From Actinomycetes bacterium (GTDB taxonomy: Bacteria; Actinomycetota; Acidimicrobiia; Spongiisociales; UBA5794): a stretch of DNA of 5,328 nucleotides. The notes under the pieces are model-generated. The model did not search any database, was not told where the DNA came from, and saw only the letters and a list, made by a program, of their open reading frames with translations. The DNA lies in NCBI GenBank assembly GCA_024640745.1, contig JAHEEL010000162.1, positions 1 to 5,328 of the forward strand, given 5' to 3'. The position numbers and the translations under genes were made by a program. Each line of letters begins with the position of its first letter. Within the stretch, counting starts at the first letter, position 1. Shown piece after piece: positions 1 through 5,252 of the stretch.

Positions 1-83
1 GATCACGAGCACAGACGGTCGCATGTGACTGTTCATCGGCACGTTGCCGGGGTGCCTTGAACGGTCCCTCGACTCTGGCGGGC

Positions 84-97
84 CGACGAATTCGTCG
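84..97. promoter_or_regulatory. perfect 14-bp palindrome upstream of pruA, candidate operator
   Basis: CGACGAATTCGTCG reads identically on both strands and sits 35-48 bases before the pruA start codon. A TANNNT hexamer (TAGCAT, 98-103) follows immediately and could be a -10 box, which would place the palindrome in the promoter spacer, a common repressor position. No good -35 hexamer is visible at the right distance. The binding protein is unknown, and a chance palindrome of this length cannot be excluded. A weaker 5-bp inverted repeat (GGCAC 38-42 with GTGCC 52-56) lies further upstream and may belong to the preceding transcript. Confidence 0.3.
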
Positions 98-120
98 TAG
101 CATCGCGGTGTCGTCGTTGC

Positions 121-126
121 GAGGAG
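121..126 (+). promoter_or_regulatory. ribosome binding site deciding the pruA start
   Basis: GAGGAG lies five bases before the ATG at 132. This favours that ATG over the in-frame upstream TTG at 57, which would add 25 residues that are Arg/Ser-rich and unlike the family N-terminus. Confidence 0.75.
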
Positions 127-131
127 CAATC

Positions 132-1682
132 ATGTTGCCGCCGTATCAGTCGCTGTCGTACTCCGACTTCTCCAACGGGGCCCGGGCCGACGCCTACCGT
201 GCCGCGCTCCATCGCGTCGAAGCCCAACTCGGGCTCCACGCTCCGCTCGTGATCGGCGGTCGGTCGATCGAGACGGAGCGCCACATCCGCAGCATCGACC
301 CTGCCCGGCCGTCGCGCGTCGTGGGTACTGCCTCATCGGCGACGCCGGACACCGCCGTCGATGCGGTCACCGCCGCGTGGCGGGCGTTTCCGGGCTGGTC
401 CACCACGCCGGCGTCCGAGCGAGCCGAGATCGTGCACCGCGTCGGGGACCTGATCGCCGAGCGCATCTACGACTTCGCGGCATGGCAGACGTACGAAGCC
501 GGCAAGAACTGGATCGAAGCGGAGGCCGATGTAGCGGAGGCCGTCGACTTCTGCCGCTACTACGCGCACCAAGCGATCGCCATGAGTGAACCCCTGCCGG
601 TGTACGACTACCCCGGGGAGACGAACGAGTCGTGGCTTCAGCCGATTGGCGCCGGTGTGGTCATACCGCCCTGGAACTTCCCGCTCGCCATCCTGGTCGG
701 AATGACCACCGGACCCATCGCAGCAGGGAACACCGTCGTTCTCAAGCCGGCTTCGAACACGCCGATCGTCGGATGGGGGTTCATGCAGGTCCTCGAGGAA
801 GCGGGCCTACCGCCCGGAGTCGTGAACTTCCTCCCGGGCCCGGGTGATGAAGTTGGGGACACCCTCGTGGATCATGCCTCGACGCGCTTCATCAACTTCA
901 CCGGATCGAAGCAGGTCGGCTTGCGTATCGCCGAGCGTGCTGCGGCCGTGTACCCCGGCCAGAGGTGGATGAAGCGCGCCTATATGGAAATGGGAGGTAA
1001 GGATGCGCTCATCGTCGATGAGACGGCCGACCTCGATGCGGCGGCAGCAGATGTCGTTCGTTCCGCGTTCGGCTTTCAGGGACAGAAGTGCTCGGCGTGC
1101 TCTCGTCTGATTGCCATCGACGCGATCCACGACGAGCTCGTTGATCGGGTTGTTGCCCGGACGACCGCGCTCAGCGTTGGGTCGCCGGTCGAGAATCATG
1201 CCGTCGGTCCCGTCATCTCGGAGGCGCAGCACGAGTCGATCCTTCACGAGATCGCCCGCGGCGCTCTGGACGGCTCGGTTGTGACCGGGGGCGCTGCCCT
1301 GGACCTCGACGGCGGCTACTACATGGAACCCACGGTCTTCACGGGCGTTGCACCGGATGCCCGGCTCGCGCAGCACGAAGTCTTCGGTCCGGTGCTCTCG
1401 GTGATTCGTGTGGCCGACTTCGACGAGGCGCTCGACGTTGCCAACGGAACGGAGTATGGACTCACCGGTGGGCTGTACTCCACCGACGAGTCGCGGATCG
1501 AGCGTGCGCGGCGCGAGTTCCACGTCGGCAATCTCTACATCAATCGGAAGATCACCGGCGCGCTGGTCGGGATCCAGCCGTTCGGGGGGTTCAACATGTC
1601 GGGCTCCAATGCGAAGGCCGGCGGCCCCGACTACCTCCGCCTCTTCATGGAGATGAAGACGGTCGCGCGACGGCTGGGGTAG
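132..1682 (+). CDS. pruA: L-glutamate gamma-semialdehyde (1-pyrroline-5-carboxylate) dehydrogenase
   Basis: This cytosolic enzyme oxidises glutamate-gamma-semialdehyde, in equilibrium with P5C, to glutamate with NAD(P)+. It is the second step of proline catabolism and also serves arginine/ornithine breakdown. The 516-residue product matches the stand-alone Bacillus RocA type (about 515 residues). It is complete and covers the whole aldehyde dehydrogenase fold: an N-terminal extension with SYSDF (9-13), IPPWNFP (178-184, with Asn182 expected in the oxyanion hole), FTGSK (256-260) in the cofactor region, EMGGKD with the general base Glu286, and FQGQKCSACSR with catalytic Cys320. The PFGGF(N)MSG...AGGPDYL block (483-502) is typical of P5C dehydrogenases among ALDHs. 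A good GAGGAG site supports the start. No proline dehydrogenase gene is seen in the window; one could lie upstream. It converges on the nuclease gene across the heptad arrays. The family call is very secure. The symbol rocA would be equally valid. Confidence 0.95.
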   Translation: MLPPYQSLSYSDFSNGARADAYRAALHRVEAQLGLHAPLVIGGRSIETERHIRSIDPARPSRVVGTASSATPDTAVDAVTAAWRAFPGWSTTPASERAEIVHRVGDLIAERIYDFAAWQTYEAGKNWIEAEADVAEAVDFCRYYAHQAIAMSEPLPVYDYPGETNESWLQPIGAGVVIPPWNFPLAILVGMTTGPIAAGNTVVLKPASNTPIVGWGFMQVLEEAGLPPGVVNFLPGPGDEVGDTLVDHASTRFINFTGSKQVGLRIAERAAAVYPGQRWMKRAYMEMGGKDALIVDETADLDAAAADVVRSAFGFQGQKCSACSRLIAIDAIHDELVDRVVARTTALSVGSPVENHAVGPVISEAQHESILHEIARGALDGSVVTGGAALDLDGGYYMEPTVFTGVAPDARLAQHEVFGPVLSVIRVADFDEALDVANGTEYGLTGGLYSTDESRIERARREFHVGNLYINRKITGALVGIQPFGGFNMSGSNAKAGGPDYLRLFMEMKTVARRLG

Positions 1683-1701
1683 CGAGTTGCCGTTCGCAGA
1701 G

Positions 1702-1820
1702 AAGACTCGAGACCTGAGACGCTAGACGCTAGACGCCAGACCCGAGACGCCAGACCCGAGATGCCAGACCCGGGACCTGAGACTCGAGACTCGAGACGCT
1801 AGACGCTAGACCCCGGACGC
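1702..1820 (+). repeat. tandem heptad array, 17 units, consensus NAGACNC
   Basis: Beginning 19 bases after the pruA stop, the + strand divides without a gap into 17 consecutive 7-mers. Unit types include GAGACGC, TAGACGC, CAGACCC, GAGACTC and GAGACCT. The AGAC core at unit positions 2-5 is kept in 14 of 17; the exceptions are units 9 (GAGATGC), 11 (GGGACCT) and 17 (CGGACGC). A degenerate 18th unit, TCGATCC, occupies 1821-1827. There is second-order structure: the triad GAGACGC/TAGACGC/TAGACNC occurs at 1716-1736 and again at 1793-1813 with 20 of 21 bases equal, and CAGACCC/GAGAYGC occurs twice in a row (1737-1764, units 6-9). The period of 7 is not a multiple of 3, and no credible protein is encoded. 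I do not recognise it as a named repeat family. Confidence 0.9.
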
Positions 1821-1830
1821 TCGATCCGGG
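1812..1830. terminator. GC hairpin between the two heptad arrays, candidate bidirectional terminator
   Basis: CCCGGA (1812-1817) and TCCGGG (1825-1830) form a perfect 6-bp stem with a 7-base loop. It lies between the converging pruA and nuclease genes and at the junction of the oppositely oriented heptad arrays. GAGAC units on the left could also pair with GTCTC units on the right, making a much longer imperfect stem around this hairpin. There is no immediate poly-T tract, although the + strand downstream is a pyrimidine-rich stretch (1839-1890). A termination role is inferred from position and structure only. Confidence 0.45.
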
Positions 1831-1838
1831 AGGGCGTC

Positions 1839-1887
1839 GTGTCTCTTGTCTCTTCTCTCGTGTCTCTTGTCTCTTCTCTCGCGTCTC
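1839..1887 (-). repeat. inverted heptad array, 7 units, GAGACNN on the minus strand
   Basis: On the + strand the units are GTGTCTC, TTGTCTC, TTCTCTC, then the same three again, then GCGTCTC. Positions 1839-1859 and 1860-1880 are therefore a perfect 21-bp tandem duplication. Read on the minus strand the units are GAGACGC, GAGAGAA, GAGACAA, GAGACAC and so on, which is the same heptad family as the array at 1702-1820 but in opposite orientation. The array starts 2 bp beyond the stop codon of the nuclease gene, so it lies in that gene's 3' untranslated region. The perfect duplication suggests this arm expanded more recently than the left one. Confidence 0.85.
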
Positions 1888-1889
1888 TC

Positions 1890-2813
1890 CTACTGCTCTT
1901 CAACGGTGTACGGCTTTCGGTCGACGACGTTGCCGAGTTGGTCTCGGAGCAGGACGGTATCGCTCGCCGTCGACCACACCGGGGTCTCAGAGCACCAGTG
2001 CAACACCTCGCCCGAGTCGTTGCCGCAGCCGGTGACGACTTGGAGCGAACCGCCGGCGGCGATTGCTGTGCCGGGTGGCAGGGCGAGGTATCGCTCGGCG
2101 CTCTCGTTGCGTACGAGCCAGCCACTGAGGTCAACTGCCGTGTACGACTGGTTTACGATCTGGATCGACTCTTCGGTGAGGTCGAGTTCACCGGCTCCCT
2201 GCGGGGCAAGGTTGACCTCGCTGATCCGGAGCTGTGGGCGATCCGGAGAGGCCCCGTCGTCGATGTGGCCGCATACAAACGTTCCCCACAGGCCCTTCCC
2301 CGACGCGTATGCGCGGTCGCCTCGCGCCAGGAAGTCGCTCTCCTGTGCGTGCCCGCTGTGCAGCGGAATCACAGCGCCTTGAGATACGAGCTCTGCATTC
2401 ACGAGCACCGGCGGGTTGGATTCGATGATGACGTAGCGAAGCGCACGACCCGAAGCGTCGACATCGGGTTCTCCGGCGCCGAGGACCACGGTCTCGCCCG
2501 CCACCAGGGCCGAGAGCGCGGTGCGCGCCTCTGCCCCGTAGCAGTCCTCAGCATCGGGCGCGTTCACTCCGATGAGGCGGATCTCGATGCGTTGTCCGTC
2601 GACGATCGCCTGGAGCGTGTCGCCGTCGACCACGCCGTCGACCGTGCCGCGTTCGACGGCTTCGGCGGCCGGCAGTGTCACCTCGGTCGTGGTCGTGGAA
2701 GGATCGCTTGACGGAACGGATGATGCGTCGTCGATCGTGTCGATGCTGGGGCCGGAGGTGCACGCGCTCATCAGGATCACGAGCGACGAGACGATGGCGG
2801 TGAGGCGGCGCAT
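1890..2813 (-). CDS. secreted lipoprotein: thermonuclease-like (SNase) domain plus lamin-tail domain
   Basis: The 307-residue product is probably an envelope-anchored nuclease. Residues 1-18 form a lipoprotein signal peptide (MRR, hydrophobic LTAIVSSLVILM, lipobox MSAC with Cys18). A Ser/Thr/Asp linker (19-48) follows. Residues 56-181 form an SNase fold: VDGDT (62-66, Asp65 aligning with staphylococcal Asp21), IRLIGVNAPD (78-87, Arg79 aligning with Arg35) and DASGR (119-123, Arg123 aligning with Arg87). Asn84 and Asp87 replace the reference Asp40 and Glu43. Asn at the first position is familiar in INAPE-type homologues; Asp for Glu is less usual and may lower activity. Cys91 and Cys181 could pair. 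Residues 195-302 match a lamin-tail (LTD) beta-sandwich, with ISEVN, DLSGWLVRN, a glycine-rich turn and a closing GNVVDRKPY. The ATG at 2813 is chosen because it gives a canonical signal peptide; a GTG at 2864 would add 17 residues. Likely roles are extracellular nucleic-acid scavenging or turnover, which is inference. Confidence 0.88.
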   Translation of the reverse strand: MRRLTAIVSSLVILMSACTSGPSIDTIDDASSVPSSDPSTTTTEVTLPAAEAVERGTVDGVVDGDTLQAIVDGQRIEIRLIGVNAPDAEDCYGAEARTALSALVAGETVVLGAGEPDVDASGRALRYVIIESNPPVLVNAELVSQGAVIPLHSGHAQESDFLARGDRAYASGKGLWGTFVCGHIDDGASPDRPQLRISEVNLAPQGAGELDLTEESIQIVNQSYTAVDLSGWLVRNESAERYLALPPGTAIAAGGSLQVVTGCGNDSGEVLHWCSETPVWSTASDTVLLRDQLGNVVDRKPYTVEEQ

Positions 2814-2823
2814 ACTGAGCGCT

Positions 2824-2829
2824 ACGGTA
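2824..2829 (-). promoter_or_regulatory. candidate -10 box for the nuclease lipoprotein gene
   Basis: On the minus strand TACCGT fits the TANNNT pattern and lies 10 bases before the ATG at 2813, so a transcript would have only a few leader bases. No purine-rich ribosome binding site precedes that ATG, which agrees with a very short leader. No -35 box is evident. Confidence 0.25.
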
Positions 2830-2901
2830 CCGGTCGCTGCCGGTTGCGCACGCCATTCGCCCACTCCTGGTGCTCCGGCGGACCCCTGTCTCTGGGTGAT
2901 C

Positions 2902-2907
2902 TACCCT
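2902..2907 (+). promoter_or_regulatory. candidate -10 box for the MaoC-hydrolase operon
   Basis: TACCCT fits TANNNT and would place the transcription start near 2914, just before the strong ribosome binding site at 2921. No convincing -35 hexamer is seen. The region 2814-2933 is the divergent promoter region shared with the nuclease gene. Confidence 0.3.
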
Positions 2908-2920
2908 TGCGCCAGCGATG

Positions 2921-2928
2921 AGGAGGAG
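2921..2928 (+). promoter_or_regulatory. strong ribosome binding site deciding a GTG start
   Basis: AGGAGGAG ends five bases before GTG 2934. This near-perfect Shine-Dalgarno match fixes the unusual start codon of the MaoC-family gene. Confidence 0.85.
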
Positions 2929-2933
2929 CAGGC

Positions 2934-3392
2934 GTGCAGATCATCCCCGCCGACGAGCTCAGGGATCGGATCGGTCAAGAAACCGGCGTTTCCGATTGGC
3001 TGACGATCGATCAGGGTCGCATCGATTCCTTTGCCGACGCGACGATGGATCACCAGTTCATCCATGTCGACCCGGTGGCGGCTGCCCAGACTCCCTTCGG
3101 GTCGACGATCGCGCACGGATTCCTCACGCTCTCGCTGACGACTCCCATGTTGATGGAGACGATGGTCGCCCCCGACCGCATGGTGATGGTCATCAACTAC
3201 GGAGCCGACAAGGTGAGGTTCATCGAACCGGTCAAGGTGGGCAGCCGGATCCGCGGGCGGACGCGGTTGGTCGATGTCGTCGAGAAGAGCGCAGGGCGGT
3301 GGCTCGTGAAGAACGAGATCACCGTTGAGATCGAAGGGGTCGAACGCCCGGCGCTCATCGTCGAGGCGCTGACGTTCTTCATCACCGGATGA
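2934..3392 (+). CDS. MaoC-family (R)-specific enoyl-CoA hydratase / dehydratase
   Basis: The 152-residue product is a single hot-dog domain of the MaoC/NodN type, close in length to mycobacterial Rv0130 (HtdZ). Such enzymes reversibly hydrate trans-2-enoyl thioesters to (R)-3-hydroxyacyl thioesters in the cytosol and work as dimers. The hydratase signature is visible as FADATMDHQFIHVDP (33-47), with Asp39 and His44 at the positions of the catalytic Asp/His pair. The usual GDxNPLH is varied here to MDHQFIH. The hot-dog helix follows with FGSTIAHGFLTLSL (55-68), and the beta-sheet includes VRFIEPVKVGSRI (conserved V..G pattern). The start is GTG after a strong AGGAGGAG. Its stop overlaps the next gene's ATG by 4 bp, implying translational coupling. 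The true acyl substrate cannot be read from the sequence; beta-oxidation, polyhydroxyalkanoate supply or cholesterol/lipid side-chain metabolism are all possible. Confidence 0.9.
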   Translation: MQIIPADELRDRIGQETGVSDWLTIDQGRIDSFADATMDHQFIHVDPVAAAQTPFGSTIAHGFLTLSLTTPMLMETMVAPDRMVMVINYGADKVRFIEPVKVGSRIRGRTRLVDVVEKSAGRWLVKNEITVEIEGVERPALIVEALTFFITG

Positions 3393-4114
3393 GCACCGTC
3401 GTCCTCGTCCACGGTGCAGCGATGAACAGCTCGGTGTGGCGCTACCAGGCCGATGGGCTCGTGGCTGCAGGGTTCAGCCCGATCGCGGTGGATCTGCCCG
3501 GACACGGCGGGTCTGAGGGCGAGCCTTCATCCACCGTTCGCGGATATGCCGGGTGGCTCGTCGCCTACCTCTCGACGCTCGAGGGGCCGGTGCATCTCAT
3601 CGGCCATTCGATGGGTGCCCTGGTGGTGCTGGAGGCGGCGGTCGCCCGCCCGGACCTGGTGCGGTCGCTGACTTTGATCGGGGTCGCCGACGAGATGCGC
3701 GTGAACCCGGATCTCCTGGCCGGCGCGGAAACGGGCGACCTCTCGATGTTCGCGACAATGGGAACGTGGATGCACGCGCGCACACCGATCGGCGTGTCCG
3801 AGTGGACGGTCGACGATACTGTCAGGATCCTGCAGACGGCCCGGCCCGGCGTTGCCGCTGCGGATCTCAGAGCGTGTAGCGATTACCCGAGCGCCGCAGC
3901 GGCTGCCGCGCAGGTGAGCGCCCCACTCCTGCTGATCCTGGGAGACCAAGACCTGATGACGAAACCCGGTGCGGCCGAGCCGATTGGCGCCGCGGTGCCC
4001 GACGCGACGACCGTGATCGTCGACGGCGCAGGACACCTGCTCCCCGTCGAGCGGCCGGGGGTGGTGAACGAGGTGCTTGTGGAGTTCCTGGAGAAGGTGG
4101 AGGGGGCTGAGTAG
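3389..4114 (+). CDS. alpha/beta hydrolase fold protein
   Basis: This 241-residue soluble hydrolase has a complete catalytic triad: nucleophile Ser74 in GHSMG (72-76), acid Asp188 in LGDQD (184-188), and His216 in GAGHLLPVERP (213-223). VLVHG (5-9) supplies the oxyanion-hole turn, and DLPGHGGSEG (35-44) is the usual strand-4 loop. The N-terminus begins almost directly at the strand preceding HG, so the beta1-beta2 hairpin common in this fold is missing, as in compact MenH-like and esterase-like members. Residues about 100-165 form the cap. The start ATG overlaps the MaoC stop (ATGA, 3389-3392) and no separate strong ribosome binding site is seen, so expression probably depends on the upstream gene. 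An ester or thioester substrate related to the hydratase's product is plausible, but the actual substrate is unknown; a haloperoxidase-like or lactonase label would be equally hard to exclude. Confidence 0.9.
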   Translation: MSTVVLVHGAAMNSSVWRYQADGLVAAGFSPIAVDLPGHGGSEGEPSSTVRGYAGWLVAYLSTLEGPVHLIGHSMGALVVLEAAVARPDLVRSLTLIGVADEMRVNPDLLAGAETGDLSMFATMGTWMHARTPIGVSEWTVDDTVRILQTARPGVAAADLRACSDYPSAAAAAAQVSAPLLLILGDQDLMTKPGAAEPIGAAVPDATTVIVDGAGHLLPVERPGVVNEVLVEFLEKVEGAE

Positions 4115-4118
4115 CCGA

Positions 4119-4172
4119 CCCGCTCAGTGGGGGGCTGTTCTGTTGCGGAGCGGGCCATGCGCGCCGCCCGCT
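4119..4172. terminator. overlapping inverted repeats between convergent genes, candidate terminator
   Basis: CCCGCTC (4119-4125) pairs with GAGCGGG (4148-4154) across a 22-base loop. AGCGGGC (4149-4155) pairs instead with GCCCGCT (4166-4172) across a 10-base loop. The shared middle arm means the two stems exclude each other. The second stem overlaps the stop codon of the minus-strand PLP gene (4171-4173). No T-tract follows on either strand, so intrinsic termination is only a guess based on the tail-to-tail position. Confidence 0.35.
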
Positions 4173-5139
4173 ATTCGATCAGCTCCGGGAACGCGAACGG
4201 CGCAAATCCTCCCCCCGTGTGCCAGAACACGACCTGATCGTCCCGTGTGATCCGGCCCGATGCGATTTCTTGGCTCAGTGCGTACACGACCTTCCCGGTA
4301 TAGGCCGGATCGAAGAGCATGCCGGTGAGGCGTGTGGTTTCGGCTTGGGTTGCGAGTTCGGCGGCGGTGGCGAGACCGTAGCCGCGACCGATGAAGTCGT
4401 CGCGAATCTGCCAGCGCACGCGAGCGGCTACGGCACCGAACTCGGCATTCGCGTCGTCGATGACCGAACGAACGCGATGGGTGACGATTGTTGCCGGGTC
4501 ACCGACGGACGATCCCACGATCTCGACGTTCAACCCGAGTTCATCGGCGCCGCGCACCATGCCGGCGGTCGTTCCGGCGCTGGAGGCAGCGTGCCAGATT
4601 GCCGGCCGGCTGAGACCGTGCTCCGCCAATTGTGGAGCGATCTCCCGCATGGCCGCAACGAATCCGAGCGATCCGAGAGCGTCCGAGGCACCCTCCGGGA
4701 TCGGCCACGCGGCGCCGTGCGCTGCCGCCGCGTCGGCAAGCACCGCATCGCGGTCCTCGTATTGCTCGGAGGTGATGAACCGGCAGTCGGCGCCGGCGAG
4801 TCGCTGGAGCAGGTGGTTCCCAGTGACGTCCGTCGGAGGCTCGCCGTCGGGGCTGCGCAGATAGAGAATCGACCGCAGGCCCACCCTTGCTGCGGCGAGC
4901 GCCGTCGCTCGGCAGTGGTTCGACTGCACGGCGCCGCACGTGATCACGGTATCGGCTCCGGCATCGAGGGCGGCCGCGAAGTGGTATTCGAGCTTCCGGA
5001 CCTTGTTCCCGGAGAGCCCGAAGCCGGTGAGATCGTCCCGCTTGACCCAGATCGTCGGGCCACCCCACGCAGCGGTCAGCCGCGGCGCCGGTTCGAGGGG
5101 CGTCGGGAGGTTCGCGAGGTGGATCCGCGGCGGCTGCAC
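4171..5139 (-). CDS. PLP-dependent D-cysteine desulfhydrase-like enzyme (ACC deaminase family)
   Basis: This 322-residue fold-type II PLP enzyme probably converts D-cysteine to pyruvate, H2S and ammonia. Lys46 in SGNKVRK (43-49) is the expected Schiff-base lysine, GAVQSNH (69-75) carries the catalytic-region Ser73, PEGASDALGSLGF (148-160) is a family block, and SSAGTTAG (186-193) is the phosphate-binding loop. Tyr254 and Tyr280 keep the 26-residue spacing of Tyr268 and Tyr294 in Pseudomonas ACC deaminase. At the two positions known to separate the activities (deaminase Glu295 and Leu322), this protein has Thr281 (DPAYTGK) and Thr308 (HTGGG), which favours desulfhydrase over ACC deaminase. Related sulfonate or other beta-replacing lyases such as L-cysteate sulfo-lyase remain possible. 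The start is GTG, with a TANNNT box ideally placed for a leaderless transcript. It converges on the alpha/beta hydrolase gene and diverges from the partial gene at the window end. Confidence 0.88.
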   Translation of the reverse strand: MQPPRIHLANLPTPLEPAPRLTAAWGGPTIWVKRDDLTGFGLSGNKVRKLEYHFAAALDAGADTVITCGAVQSNHCRATALAAARVGLRSILYLRSPDGEPPTDVTGNHLLQRLAGADCRFITSEQYEDRDAVLADAAAAHGAAWPIPEGASDALGSLGFVAAMREIAPQLAEHGLSRPAIWHAASSAGTTAGMVRGADELGLNVEIVGSSVGDPATIVTHRVRSVIDDANAEFGAVAARVRWQIRDDFIGRGYGLATAAELATQAETTRLTGMLFDPAYTGKVVYALSQEIASGRITRDDQVVFWHTGGGFAPFAFPELIE

Positions 5140-5145
5140 AATGCA

Positions 5146-5151
5146 AAGCTA
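5146..5151 (-). promoter_or_regulatory. candidate -10 box for a leaderless PLP-enzyme transcript
   Basis: On the minus strand TAGCTT occupies exactly -12 to -7 if the G of the GTG start (5139) is +1. That is the standard arrangement of leaderless actinobacterial genes. The only alternative ribosome site, a GGGGTGAT run ending 11 bases before the GTG, overlaps this box and is too distant to be convincing. No -35 box is clear. Confidence 0.45.
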
Positions 5152-5240
5152 TCACCCCGTTCTGCCGCGCCCGTGTCCCGGCCTTCGAACCTCGCCGGGG
5201 CGGCCGCCGCTGATCGGACGCGAGACGGTCCCGGGTGTGC

Positions 5241-5246
5241 GACACT
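5241..5246 (+). promoter_or_regulatory. candidate -10 box for a leaderless hydrolase transcript
   Basis: GACACT keeps the second A and the sixth T of the TANNNT pattern and sits at -12 to -7 relative to the ATG at 5253, the same geometry as the divergent PLP gene. No Shine-Dalgarno sequence precedes the ATG. Confidence 0.3.
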
Positions 5247-5252
5247 CCACGC

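Noticed and set aside
1..60. C-terminus of an upstream gene
   Set aside because: Frames closing at 28 (ending ITSTDGRM) and at 60 are both open from the window edge, but the stretch is too short to decide whether either is coding.
57..131. 25-residue N-terminal extension of pruA from the TTG at 57
   Set aside because: There is no ribosome site before the TTG, the extension is unlike the family, and GAGGAG precedes the ATG at 132 with ideal spacing and gives the usual 516-residue length.
807..1523. 238-codon open frame on the minus strand within pruA
   Set aside because: It is antisense to the catalytic region of a well-conserved dehydrogenase, has no domain pattern, and is explained by high GC content.
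1702..1887. CRISPR array
   Set aside because: The units are 7 bp and contiguous, with no unique spacers of 25-40 bp and no cas genes nearby.
1702..1887. transposon end or MITE from the inverted arms
   Set aside because: The arms are tandem simple repeats of unequal length, without matching terminal ends, target-site duplications or a transposase.
1839..2711. 290-codon open frame on the + strand, opposite the nuclease gene
   Set aside because: It begins inside the heptad array and is antisense to a gene with clear lipobox, SNase and lamin-tail motifs. Its translation is Arg/Asp/Val-rich with no recognisable domain, as expected of a GC-rich shadow frame.
2814..2864. 17-residue extension of the nuclease lipoprotein from the GTG at 2864
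   Set aside because: A GGAG lies about 8 bases upstream, so it is not impossible, but it would bury the canonical MRR-hydrophobic-lipobox signal behind a long n-region.
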